Assembly: GCA_024402565.1 (NCBI GenBank)
Contig: JAKSTM010000001.1
Location: forward strand, 1 to 64,000
Length of the DNA: 64,000 nt
From: Treponema sp.
Lineage (GTDB): Bacteria; Spirochaetota; Spirochaetia; Treponematales; Treponemataceae
Reading direction: 5' to 3'
Under the pieces are notes generated by a model. That model was not told the origin of the DNA. It was given only the letters and a program-made list of their open reading frames with translations, and did no database searches. Below, piece after piece: positions 8,107 to 16,266 of this stretch. The translations under genes and the position numbers were made by a program. The first letter of the stretch is position 1. Every line of letters begins with the position of its first letter.

Positions 8107-9747
8107 ATGCCTATTACCCAGTATCTGGAAAGAAATGCCCGTGAATTCGGAGATGATGTAGCTCTTGTTGAATTGAATCCTGAACAGAGAGACACAAAAC
8201 GTGTCACATGGAAAGAATATGACCTTATGCAGAGCGAACCGTTCATGCCTTACCGCCGTGAAATTACATGGCGTGTTTTCAACGAAAAGGCAAACCGTTG
8301 TGCTCATTTCCTTCTGGAACGTGGGGTTCAGAAAGGCGATAAAGTCGGCATCCTTATGATGAACTGTCTTGAATGGCTCCCTATTTATTTTGGCATTCTT
8401 AAGACAGGTGCCCTGGCAGTTCCATTGAACTTCCGTTATGCTCCTGATGAAATTCAGTACTGTGTAGACCTTGCTGATATCAGCGTTCTTTTCTTTGGAC
8501 CTGAATTTATCGGTCGAATGGAACAGATTGCAGACAAAATCATGGCTCACAGACTTCTTCTTTATGTTGGAGACGGACAGGTTCCAACTTTCAGTGAAGA
8601 TTACTTCCAGCATGCCATGAACTACGACAGCCGTGACCTTAATCTTCCAATTACAGATGATGATTACGGTGCCATTTACTTTAGTTCTGGAACTACAGGT
8701 TTCCCAAAAGCAATTCTTCATAAGCACCGTGCCCTTATGCATTCTGCCGCTGTAGAACAGAATCATCACGGTCAGCAGAAAGATGATGTATTCCTTTGTA
8801 TTCCACCTCTTTACCATACAGGTGCAAAAATGCACTGGTTCGGTTCTCTCATTTCTGGAGGAAAAGCTGTTCTTCTTAAAGGAATAAAACCTGAGTTCAT
8901 TCTTAAGGCGGTAAGCGAAGAAAAATGTACAATTGTTTGGCTTCTGGTACCTTGGGCACAGGATATTCTTGTTGCTTTGGATTCCGGGGCTCTCAAAAAA
9001 GAAGAATATAGATTGGATCAATGGCGCCTTATGCATATTGGAGCTCAGCCTGTTCCAAAGAAACTTATTGAAGACTGGAAAAAATATTTTCCAAACCACG
9101 ATTATGACACAAACTATGGACTTTCAGAATCAATCGGACCTGGATGTGTTCACCTTGGAGTGGAAAATACACATAAGATCGGGGCAATCGGTGTTCCGGG
9201 CTATGGTTGGCAGTGCAAGATTGTTGATGAAAAACGCGTTGAAGTAAAGCAGGGTGAAGTTGGTGAACTTGCCGTTAAAGGTGACGGCGTTATGTGCGAA
9301 TACTACAAGAACCCTAAGGCCACAGACGAAGTGATGGATAAAGAAGGCTGGCTTTATACCGGAGACATGGCAATGCAGGATGAAGACGGATTCATTTTCC
9401 TGGTTGACCGCAAAAAGGACGTTATCATCACAGGCGGAGAAAATATTTACCCTGTGCAGATTGAAGACTTCCTTCACAAAATGACAGAAATAAAGGATGT
9501 TGCGGTTATCGGGCTTGGAGACGAACGTCTTGGTGAAATTACTTGTGCAATTATCGAAGTTAAGGATGGAATGAGCCTTACAGAAGATCAGGTTAATGCA
9601 TTCTGTATGGAACTTCCAAAATATAAACGACCTAAGAAAATTATTTTCGCACCTGTACTCCGTAACCCAACAGGAAAAATCGAAAAGCCAAAACTTCGTG
9701 AAATGTACAAGACAGCAAACGATCCTTTTGCTGCAATGAAGAATTAA
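8107..9747 (+). CDS. Acyl/aryl-CoA ligase, class I adenylate-forming enzyme
   Basis: I start this at ATG 8107 (MPITQYLERNAREFG; GGAG 6-8 nt upstream), giving 546 residues, the usual size. ANL-superfamily signatures are in order: the P-loop YFSSGTTGFPKA (about 192-203), YGLSES, the A8 hinge region GWLYTGD and LVDRKKDVIITGGENIYP, and a C-terminal catalytic Lys in PTGKIEKPK. It should activate a carboxylate with ATP to an acyl-adenylate and load CoA. The substrate is unknown. Divergence from iorAB suggests an aryl-acetate or branched acid, either run in reverse to conserve ATP or for uptake. It is followed after 23 bp by bactofilin, probably by chance. Confidence 0.85.
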   Translation: MPITQYLERNAREFGDDVALVELNPEQRDTKRVTWKEYDLMQSEPFMPYRREITWRVFNEKANRCAHFLLERGVQKGDKVGILMMNCLEWLPIYFGILKTGALAVPLNFRYAPDEIQYCVDLADISVLFFGPEFIGRMEQIADKIMAHRLLLYVGDGQVPTFSEDYFQHAMNYDSRDLNLPITDDDYGAIYFSSGTTGFPKAILHKHRALMHSAAVEQNHHGQQKDDVFLCIPPLYHTGAKMHWFGSLISGGKAVLLKGIKPEFILKAVSEEKCTIVWLLVPWAQDILVALDSGALKKEEYRLDQWRLMHIGAQPVPKKLIEDWKKYFPNHDYDTNYGLSESIGPGCVHLGVENTHKIGAIGVPGYGWQCKIVDEKRVEVKQGEVGELAVKGDGVMCEYYKNPKATDEVMDKEGWLYTGDMAMQDEDGFIFLVDRKKDVIITGGENIYPVQIEDFLHKMTEIKDVAVIGLGDERLGEITCAIIEVKDGMSLTEDQVNAFCMELPKYKRPKKIIFAPVLRNPTGKIEKPKLREMYKTANDPFAAMKN

Positions 9748-9770
9748 ATATTTAAATAAAGGCAGGATTT

Positions 9771-10124
9771 ATGTTCGACGTAAAAGATACAGATTTTTTT
9801 GACCTTGAAGACGAATCTTTTGACACAATTATCGAAAGTGATATTAAATTTACAGGTAACATCAAGTTTAAACAGCCATTGATGATTCGTGGAATTATTA
9901 ATGGAAAAATTGAGGCAACCAGTGATCTTGTTGTGGATACAAATGCAGTGGTAAATGCTGATATTGTCGCTTCTCGAGTTCTTATAAAAGGAAAGGTAAA
10001 GGGAAATGTTACAGGTGAGAACCTGGTTTTCGTTACACAAACCGGAAGTCTCGAAGGGGATATAAAAACAAAGAAAGTAGTTCTTGAACCTGGTTGTGCT
10101 TTCAGCGGCCGTTGCAGTATGTAG
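9771..10124 (+). CDS. Bactofilin (polymer-forming cytoskeletal protein)
   Basis: A 117-residue protein with an acidic N-terminal tail (about 1-28) followed by the short beta-helical repeat of bactofilins (IKFKQPLMIRGIINGKIEA, VVNADIVASRVLIKGKVKGN, GSLEGDIKTKKVVLEPG). Members self-assemble into filaments without nucleotides. In spirochaetes they are implicated in cell shape and periplasmic flagellum organisation. SD AAGGCAGG precedes the ATG. A TPR protein follows 26 bp downstream and is probably co-transcribed. Confidence 0.88.
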   Translation: MFDVKDTDFFDLEDESFDTIIESDIKFTGNIKFKQPLMIRGIINGKIEATSDLVVDTNAVVNADIVASRVLIKGKVKGNVTGENLVFVTQTGSLEGDIKTKKVVLEPGCAFSGRCSM

Positions 10125-10150
10125 CGAAAATTAATAATTGGAAAATGAAA

Positions 10151-10783
10151 ATGAAACTGGATATGAAAAAAATATTTGTTTGTTTGGTTTTAGTTTTTAC
10201 ATGTGTTGCAGGTATTTTTGCACAGGCAAAACAGGATGCGCTTGTTCTTTATCACAACGGAAAATATGCAGAATCAGTTGCAGTTTGTGAAGAAGAAATT
10301 GCGGAAAATCCAAATCGAATTGAATCTTATGTCGTAATGTGTTGGGCACTTGTAAAAAATAAGCAATACAGTCAGGCTGAACAGAAGGCAATGGATGGTC
10401 TTGCTGTAAGTCCATACGATTTACGACTTATTGAAGTATTAGGTGAAGCTAAATATTACCTTGGAAAAAATAATGGTGCCATGGAACAATTTCAGAAATA
10501 TGTTGCTTCTGCTCCAGAATCCAGTGCACGTGTAGGAAGTGCTTATTATTTCATGGGGGAAATTTATATTAAACAGGGACGTTATCAGCATGCTGATATA
10601 GCTTTTACTTCTGCTTGTAGAAAAGACCCTTTGATTGACAGATGGTGGGTTCGCCTTGGTTATGCACGTGAAATGGCTGGTAATTACAATGAAAGCCACA
10701 AAGCTTATGAGGAAGCTCTTCGCCTGAATCCTTCAAATGTTGATGCTTCAACAGGCCGTGAACGTGTAGGAAAAAAACTGTAA
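10151..10783 (+). CDS. Exported TPR-repeat protein
   Basis: About 210 residues from ATG 10151. Nearby in-frame ATGs lie at 10145 and 10163; I prefer 10151 because GGA ends 8 nt before it. A signal peptide (KKIFVCLVLVFTCVAGIFAQ) leads into about five tetratricopeptide units: YHNGKYAESVAVCEEEIAENP, KNKQYSQAEQKAMDGLAVSP, YLGKNNGAMEQFQKYVASAP, KQGRYQHADIAFTSACRKDP and MAGNYNESHKAYEEALRLNP. It is likely a periplasmic scaffold. No catalytic motif is visible. Transcription with bactofilin suggests an envelope or cytoskeletal role. Confidence 0.8.
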   Translation: MKLDMKKIFVCLVLVFTCVAGIFAQAKQDALVLYHNGKYAESVAVCEEEIAENPNRIESYVVMCWALVKNKQYSQAEQKAMDGLAVSPYDLRLIEVLGEAKYYLGKNNGAMEQFQKYVASAPESSARVGSAYYFMGEIYIKQGRYQHADIAFTSACRKDPLIDRWWVRLGYAREMAGNYNESHKAYEEALRLNPSNVDASTGRERVGKKL

Positions 10784-10802
10784 ATTTCACTTAATAATTT
10801 TT

Positions 10803-12269
10803 ATGCCAGATTTTTCAAAATTTAAAATCCGCTTTGAAACATTGGGCTGCCGTCTGAACCAGATTGAGAGTGAAGGGGCAGCACATTTTTTTTCGGAGGC
10901 AGGATTCACTTCTGATTTATCACCAGTCTCTGCAAAATCTCCTGTTGATGAAGAAACAGTGCTTTGTGTAATAAACACATGTTCTGTTACTCAGAAAGCT
11001 GAACAGAAAGCGCGACGTCTTATTCGTCTTCTTTTGAAAACTTATCCAAATGCTGCAGTCCTGGTAACAGGTTGCTACGCACAGCTTCGGCCTTTAGAAA
11101 TAAAAAAAATGGATGAACGAATTGCGGTGCTTGGCGGCCAGATAAAAAGCCGTATTTCAACTGTACCGAATCTTGTAAAAAAAACTTGCGGTGCTGAGTC
11201 TTCCGGCTTTAATCCTCCTGAACTTGTTTCGCTTATTGAAAAAGAAATTATTTTGAAGCCTGTGGAAAATCCGGGAGTTCCTGAAAATTCTTTTGTTCTT
11301 GCTACAGATTCTTTCCTTGCTCATTCTCGTTCTTCCATTAAAATTCAGGACGGATGTAATTCAAAATGTGCTTACTGTACTATTAATATTGCCCGCGGTA
11401 AAAGTGTTTCCCTTGATGCTCAGACTGTAATTGACCGCATAAAGCAGCTTGAAGATTCGGGGCAAAGTGAAGTGGTAATTACAACTGTAAATATCGCACA
11501 GTATCACGGAGCGTGGGATGGACCTGAAGCTAACGGCGGTGTAATAAACTTTGCAGGTCTTTTGAAACTTATTCTTAAAAATACTTCAAAAATCAATATC
11601 CGCATTTCAAGTATTTATCCTCAGATTGTAAAAGATGATTTTCTTGAGGCTATCAGTGACCCAAGAGTTTGTCCTCATTTTCATATTTCTGTTCAGAGCG
11701 GAAGTGACAGAATTCTTGAAGCTATGAAGCGCGGGTACAAGGCACAGGATGTAATCGAAGCTTGTGAGAAAATCAGACAGGTAAAGAAAAATCCTTTTCT
11801 TGCCTGTGACATTATTACAGGTTTCCCGGGAGAAACTGATGCCGATTTTGAAGAAAGTCTTTCACTTTGTAAAAAGTGTGGTATGAGCTGGGTTCATGCT
11901 TTTCCATATTCGGAACGCCCTGGAACTGAAGCTATAAAAATGAAGAACAAAGTTCCTCAAGCTGTTTCCGGAGAACGTGCTTATACACTTACTACAAAAG
12001 CGTCTGAAGCAAAAATCAAATATATAGAAAGCTTTGCCGGGAAAATTCTTCCCTGCGTAGTTGAAACTGTAAGAAATCCGAAAAATGCTGTGAACGGGAA
12101 AATTATTTATCATGCAGTGACAAATAATTTCCTTCACTGTCAGATTGAAGTGGATGAAGATAAACCGTTGATGAAAAACGGACAGCTTCAGAATGTTAGG
12201 ATTCTTTCTCCTTTGACGGAAAATATTCGTAAGGGCGGGGAAACAGAGTGCCTTGCAGAACTTGTATAG
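10803..12269 (+). CDS. mtaB: tRNA t6A37 methylthiotransferase MtaB
   Basis: A 488-residue radical-SAM methylthiotransferase. The N-terminal UPF0004 domain has the cluster cysteines in ETLGCRLNQIES, CVINTCSVT and VTGCYAQ. The radical SAM motif is DGCNSKCAYCTI (CxxxCxxC), followed by YPQIV, SVQSGSD and IITGFPGETDADF. The C-terminal part is TRAM-like. The LGCRLNQ start and the Cys spacing favour MtaB (2-methylthio on t6A of ANN-decoding tRNAs) over MiaB or RimO. It is slightly longer than usual because of an insertion around residues 125-170. There is no SD before ATG 10803, which lies 19 bp after the TPR gene. Confidence 0.88.
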   Translation: MPDFSKFKIRFETLGCRLNQIESEGAAHFFSEAGFTSDLSPVSAKSPVDEETVLCVINTCSVTQKAEQKARRLIRLLLKTYPNAAVLVTGCYAQLRPLEIKKMDERIAVLGGQIKSRISTVPNLVKKTCGAESSGFNPPELVSLIEKEIILKPVENPGVPENSFVLATDSFLAHSRSSIKIQDGCNSKCAYCTINIARGKSVSLDAQTVIDRIKQLEDSGQSEVVITTVNIAQYHGAWDGPEANGGVINFAGLLKLILKNTSKINIRISSIYPQIVKDDFLEAISDPRVCPHFHISVQSGSDRILEAMKRGYKAQDVIEACEKIRQVKKNPFLACDIITGFPGETDADFEESLSLCKKCGMSWVHAFPYSERPGTEAIKMKNKVPQAVSGERAYTLTTKASEAKIKYIESFAGKILPCVVETVRNPKNAVNGKIIYHAVTNNFLHCQIEVDEDKPLMKNGQLQNVRILSPLTENIRKGGETECLAELV

Positions 12270-12370
12270 AAAGTCTTAAAGAAGCCCTTTATTGAAACTT
12301 CAGTTAAAATCAAATAAAATAATAATGAATTTCTATTTAATAAATTTAAAATAATTAAAGGGAGTTTTTG

Positions 12371-13366
12371 ATGAGCTCAATTAACCTTACCGGAAGAGAT
12401 TTTTTAACACTTAAGGATTTTACACCTGAAGAAATCCTTTTCCTGCTTGATACAGCAGCTGATTTTAAAGAAAAGAAACAGAAACATATTCCTGTGGATA
12501 TTCACCGCGGAAAAAATATTGTTCTCATTTTTGAAAAGACAAGTACTCGTACACGCTGTTCTTTTGAAGTTGCAGCACATGACCTTGGCATTTCAACCAC
12601 TTACCTTGCAGAAGGAAGCCAGATCGGTAAAAAGGAAAGCATTGCCGATACAGCACGTGTTCTTGAACGCATGTATGACGGTATTGAATATCGCGGCTTC
12701 GGTCAGGAAATTGTAGAAGAACTGGCAAAACATTCTCATGTGCCTGTATGGAACGGACTTACAAATGAATATCATCCAACCCAGATGCTGGCTGATATGC
12801 TTACAATCCGCGAACATTACGGAAAACTTAAAGGGCTTAAAATGGTTTACTACGGAGACGCCCGTTACAATATTGGAAATTCACTTTCAATCGTATGTTC
12901 AAAGCTTGGACTTAATCTGGTTCTTTGCGGACCTGAAAAATATTTCCCATCTAAAGAACTTCTTGCTGAATGTGCAGAATGGAGCAAAGCTTCAGGCGGT
13001 TCTGTAACTTGCGAAACTGACATTGCAAAGGCAACAAAAGATGCAGATATTCTTTACACAGACGTTTGGGTAAGTATGGGTGAACCTGATGAAGTTTGGG
13101 CAGAACGTATTGCTGATCTTAAAGGATATCAGGTAAATATGGACGTGCTCAAAATGGCAAAGCCAACTGCCATCTTCATGCATGACCTTCCTTCTTTCCA
13201 TGACAAGAATACAAAAATCGGAAAAGAGATTTTCGAAAAATTCGGTATCGGCGAAATGGAAGTAACTGATGAAGTTTTCGAAAGCAGTCAGAGTGTAGTC
13301 TTCGATGAAGCAGAAAATCGTATGCACACAATCAAAGCTGTAATCGCCGCAACACTCGGTTTGTAA
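12371..13366 (+). CDS. argF: Ornithine carbamoyltransferase
   Basis: The ATG at 12371 with GGAG 6 nt upstream is preferred over the in-frame TTG just before it; 331 residues. Carbamoyl-phosphate-binding FEKTSTRTRCSFE, the HPTQ motif (EYHPTQMLAD) and the ornithine-loop TDVWVSMGEPDEVWAERI are all present, the last typical of ArcB-type enzymes. The canonical C-terminal HCLP motif reads HDLP here (GAC at the Cys codon), which removes the cysteine that contacts ornithine. No arginine deiminase, carbamate kinase or other arg genes are nearby, so biosynthetic or catabolic direction cannot be told; arcB would be an equally fair symbol. Confidence 0.88.
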   Translation: MSSINLTGRDFLTLKDFTPEEILFLLDTAADFKEKKQKHIPVDIHRGKNIVLIFEKTSTRTRCSFEVAAHDLGISTTYLAEGSQIGKKESIADTARVLERMYDGIEYRGFGQEIVEELAKHSHVPVWNGLTNEYHPTQMLADMLTIREHYGKLKGLKMVYYGDARYNIGNSLSIVCSKLGLNLVLCGPEKYFPSKELLAECAEWSKASGGSVTCETDIAKATKDADILYTDVWVSMGEPDEVWAERIADLKGYQVNMDVLKMAKPTAIFMHDLPSFHDKNTKIGKEIFEKFGIGEMEVTDEVFESSQSVVFDEAENRMHTIKAVIAATLGL

Positions 13367-13386
13367 TTTATATAAGGGGAAAATAA

Positions 13387-13656
13387 ATGAACGCAATTAT
13401 TACTGTAGTAGGATCTGATAAAGTAGGTATTATTGCTAAAGTTTCAGCTTACCTTGCTGAACATAAAATTAACATTGTTGATATTACACAGACTATTCTT
13501 TCAGGCAATTTTGTTATGATGATGATGGCAAATCTGGATAATTCGGATGTTGCAATTGATGATCTTCGTAAAAATATGGAAAACATGGCTCAGGATATGG
13601 GTGTTGAAATCAACATCATGAGTGAGAAAGTTTTTAGTGCAATGCATCGTGTTTAA
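13387..13656 (+). CDS. ACT-domain protein (UPF0237 family)
   Basis: An 89-residue single ACT domain: AIITVVGSDKVGIIAKVSAY, then HKINIVDITQTILSGNFVMM, then the final beta strand with MGVEINIMSEKVF. Such stand-alone ACT proteins bind small ligands, often amino acids, and are often paired with a DUF711 partner, which is absent here. It lies 20 bp downstream of the carbamoyltransferase and 19 bp upstream of metN, so it may sense an amino acid for this small amino-acid cluster. Confidence 0.88.
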   Translation: MNAIITVVGSDKVGIIAKVSAYLAEHKINIVDITQTILSGNFVMMMMANLDNSDVAIDDLRKNMENMAQDMGVEINIMSEKVFSAMHRV

Positions 13657-13675
13657 TTCTTTCGTGTAATAAATT

Positions 13676-14695
13676 ATGCAGATTAAATTAAATCATCTTA
13701 AAAAAACATATTCCGGTCAGGCAGGCCTTATTACTGCCGTTAATGATATTTCTCTTGATATTCCTGAAAACACAATTTACGGAATTATCGGGAAAAGTGG
13801 TGCCGGAAAATCTTCTCTTGTACGCCTTGTAAGTCTTCTGGAAACTCCCGATGAAGGTGAAGTTTATTATGATGACAAACGGGTAGATAATCTTTCAAAA
13901 AAAGATCTTATCCAGCAGCGCCGTAAAATCGGAATGATTTTCCAGAACTTCAATCTTTTTACTTCCCGCAATGCTGCAAAGAATATTGCGTATCCTCTGG
14001 AAATCTGTGGAACGCCAAAGGCTGAAATTGAAAAGCGCGTTCAGGAAATGCTTAAACTTGTGGGTCTAGAAGACCGCGGGAATGCACCAATTTCAACTTT
14101 GAGCGGCGGACAGAAACAGCGCATTGCTATTGCCCGTGCCCTTGCCACAAAGCCTGACATTCTTTTCTGTGACGAAGCAACATCGGCTCTGGACCCTCAA
14201 ACAACCCGCTCCATTCTGGCACTTATCCGCGAAATCCAGAAAAAGATGAATCTTACTGTTGTAATGATTACTCATCAGATGGAAGTTGTGCGTGACGCCT
14301 GTGATCAGGTTGCCGTTATTGAAAACGGCGCCGTTGTAGAAAAGGGCTTGGTTGCAGATATTTTTACAAATCCACAAACTGAAGTAACAAAAGATTTCAT
14401 TAAAAATATTGTTCAGACTCAGGATGATGAAAAAAATGAAGGACTTCTCCGCTGGTCAAATGAAGGTGGAAAATATGTTCTTCACTTTGTAAATGAAGAT
14501 ACAGGTAAACCTGTTATCAGTCAGGTCTGCAAGAAATTTGATGTTGATATCAATATTCGCGCCGGAGGAATCCAGCATCTGCCTTCAAAAGATATCGGTT
14601 CCATGATTATCGACATTATTGGAGCAGAAGAAGAAGTTCAGAAAGCTGTAAACTTTATCCGGGAAAGCGGCGTCGCAATAGAGGAGAGTAAATAA
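13676..14695 (+). CDS. metN: Methionine ABC importer, ATP-binding subunit
   Basis: A 339-residue ABC ATPase. Walker A is GKSGAGKSSLVRL (about 38-50), the Q-loop is MIFQNFNL, the signature LSGGQKQRIAIARAL, Walker B ILFCDEATSALDP and the switch His ITHQMEV. Residues about 260-339 form the NIL domain typical of MetN, which binds methionine and inhibits transport when internal methionine is high. Its stop overlaps the metI start by one base (TAATG). There is no strong SD before its ATG, so translation may depend on the upstream ACT gene. Confidence 0.93.
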   Translation: MQIKLNHLKKTYSGQAGLITAVNDISLDIPENTIYGIIGKSGAGKSSLVRLVSLLETPDEGEVYYDDKRVDNLSKKDLIQQRRKIGMIFQNFNLFTSRNAAKNIAYPLEICGTPKAEIEKRVQEMLKLVGLEDRGNAPISTLSGGQKQRIAIARALATKPDILFCDEATSALDPQTTRSILALIREIQKKMNLTVVMITHQMEVVRDACDQVAVIENGAVVEKGLVADIFTNPQTEVTKDFIKNIVQTQDDEKNEGLLRWSNEGGKYVLHFVNEDTGKPVISQVCKKFDVDINIRAGGIQHLPSKDIGSMIIDIIGAEEEVQKAVNFIRESGVAIEESK

Positions 14696-15348
14696 TGAAC
14701 CAGATTTTTGTTCTTGTTGGAACTTCAACACTGCAGACTCTGATTATGGTTGCTCTTTCTACAGTGTTCGCACTTCTTATCGGTTTCCCTCTGGGAGTTT
14801 TACTGAACGTTACAAACAAATTCGGAATTACACCGCATCCTGTTTTTAATGCAGTTTTAAGCCGCATTATTGATGTGCTTCGTTCTTTCCCATTTGTTAT
14901 CCTTATGATTGTTCTTCTGCCTTTTACAAGACTTGTTCTTGGAACTGCAATCGGAACAGCTGCAACTATTATTCCGCTTTCTATTGCGGCAGCACCTTTT
15001 GTTGCCCGCATTACAGAAACTGCTTTGAATGAAGTTGACCCTGGAATGGTTCAGGCTGCCCGTGCAATGGGTTCTACAAACTGGCAGATTGTTTATAAGG
15101 TTCTTATTCCTGAAGCTCTGCCTTCTGTAACATCGGGAATTACATTAACTATCATCAACCTGATTGGTTACAGTGCCATGGCCGGAACATTAGGCGGCGG
15201 CGGTCTTGGTGACCTTGCAATCCGTTACGGTTACCAGAGATTCAGAACCGGAATTATGCTTGCTGCAGTTGTGGTAATCATTATTCTTGTTGCGGTAATC
15301 CAGTGGATTGGTACAAGACTTACAAACAAAATCCTTCAGAAGCGCTAA
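14695..15348 (+). CDS. metI: Methionine ABC importer, permease subunit
   Basis: A 217-residue permease with about five membrane helices. The EAA-type cytoplasmic loop EVDPGMVQAARAMGSTNWQIVYKVLIPEA (positions about 117-145) docks onto MetN. The following GYSAMAGTLGGGGLGDLAIRYGY is the typical MetI segment. It is preceded by GAGGAG within the metN end and is translationally coupled to it. metQ follows after a 141-bp spacer. Confidence 0.93.
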   Translation: MNQIFVLVGTSTLQTLIMVALSTVFALLIGFPLGVLLNVTNKFGITPHPVFNAVLSRIIDVLRSFPFVILMIVLLPFTRLVLGTAIGTAATIIPLSIAAAPFVARITETALNEVDPGMVQAARAMGSTNWQIVYKVLIPEALPSVTSGITLTIINLIGYSAMAGTLGGGGLGDLAIRYGYQRFRTGIMLAAVVVIIILVAVIQWIGTRLTNKILQKR

Positions 15349-15454
15349 CTGTTACTTCTTGTAGTTATAGTTAAAACTTATAACAAAGTATTAAAAGATA
15401 GTATTTCACAATCTCTTGTCAAATTTATAATATAAATCAAAACAAACAAATAAA

Positions 15455-15473
15455 GGTTCTCCAAAAGAGAACC
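15455..15473 (+). promoter_or_regulatory. Leader hairpin in front of metQ
   Basis: GGTTCTC-CAAAA-GAGAACC, a perfect 7-bp stem with a 5-nt loop, ends about 6 nt before the metQ SD (aggag). It has no U-tract, so it is not a standard terminator. An mRNA 5'-end protector that raises metQ levels over metNI is the likeliest role, as for many binding-protein genes. Confidence 0.5.
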
Positions 15474-15489
15474 GTGACAGGAGATTAAA

Positions 15490-16266
15490 ATGAAAAAACT
15501 AATCGCAGTATCGGCAGCACTTCTGCTGTCAGTTTCACTTTTCGCACAGACAATTAAAGTTGGTGCAACACCAGAACCACATGCAGAACTTCTGAACCTT
15601 ATCGTTGATGACCTTGCTGCAGAAGGCATTACACTTAAAGTAATCGAATTCACAGATTACGTAACACCAAACGATGCAGTTGAATCAGGTGATATCGATG
15701 CAAACTACTTCCAGCACATTCCTTACCTTGATTCCTTCAATGTAGAAAAAGGTTATCACCTTGTAAATGCCGGTGGAATCCACGTTGAACCATTCGCTCT
15801 TTATTCAAAGAAAGTTAAGTCTTACAAAGACCTTAAAAAGAAAGCTACAGTTGCAATTCCTAACGACCCAACAAACGAAGGCCGTGCACTTCTTCTTCTT
15901 CAGGAAGCAGGACTTATTACACTGAAAGAAGGAGCTGGTCTTACAGCTACTCCACTTGATGTTGCAAAGAATCCTCTTAAACTTAAGTTCCGTGAAATCG
16001 AAGCTGCTTCACTTCCACGTACACTGAACGATGTAGACGCAGCAGTTATCAACGGTAACTATGCAATTCCTGCAGGTCTTTCAGCTGCAAAAGACGGACT
16101 TTTTGTAGAAGGTTCATCTTCACCATACGTAAACATTATCTGTGTAAAAGCTGGTAACGAAAACAAACCTGAAATCAAAGCTCTGGTAAAAGCTCTTCAG
16201 AGCGAAAAAGTTAAGGACTACATCACAAAGAAATATCCAAACGGTGAAGTAGTAACTGTATACTAA
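15490..16266 (+). CDS. metQ: Methionine-binding protein of the ABC importer
   Basis: A 258-residue NlpA/MetQ-family protein. Signal peptide residues 1-20 (MKKLIAVSAALLLSVSLFAQ) are followed by IKVGATPEPHAELL, the FTDYVTPNDAVESGDIDANYFQH ligand-cleft region and INGNYAIPAGL. Most MetQ proteins are lipoproteins with a Cys right after the signal, but no Cys is present near cleavage here, so this one should be soluble in the periplasm. It ends exactly where the convergent dgt gene ends, with no spacer. Confidence 0.93.
   Translation: MKKLIAVSAALLLSVSLFAQTIKVGATPEPHAELLNLIVDDLAAEGITLKVIEFTDYVTPNDAVESGDIDANYFQHIPYLDSFNVEKGYHLVNAGGIHVEPFALYSKKVKSYKDLKKKATVAIPNDPTNEGRALLLLQEAGLITLKEGAGLTATPLDVAKNPLKLKFREIEAASLPRTLNDVDAAVINGNYAIPAGLSAAKDGLFVEGSSSPYVNIICVKAGNENKPEIKALVKALQSEKVKDYITKKYPNGEVVTVY

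Noticed and set aside
8068-9099. A 343-codon open frame on the minus strand opposite the acyl-CoA ligase
   Set aside because: It covers a gene with every ANL motif on the plus strand, and its own translation has no domain, signal or SD; it is a codon-bias shadow.
12270-12370. ArgR box upstream of the ornithine carbamoyltransferase
   Set aside because: The best candidate (ATGAATTTCTATTTAA) matches only one half-site, not enough in such AT-rich DNA.
15349-15489. SAM or methionine riboswitch before metQ (and before metN)
   Set aside because: Only one short hairpin is present; the multi-helix core and an expression platform are missing, and metN has just 19 bp upstream.
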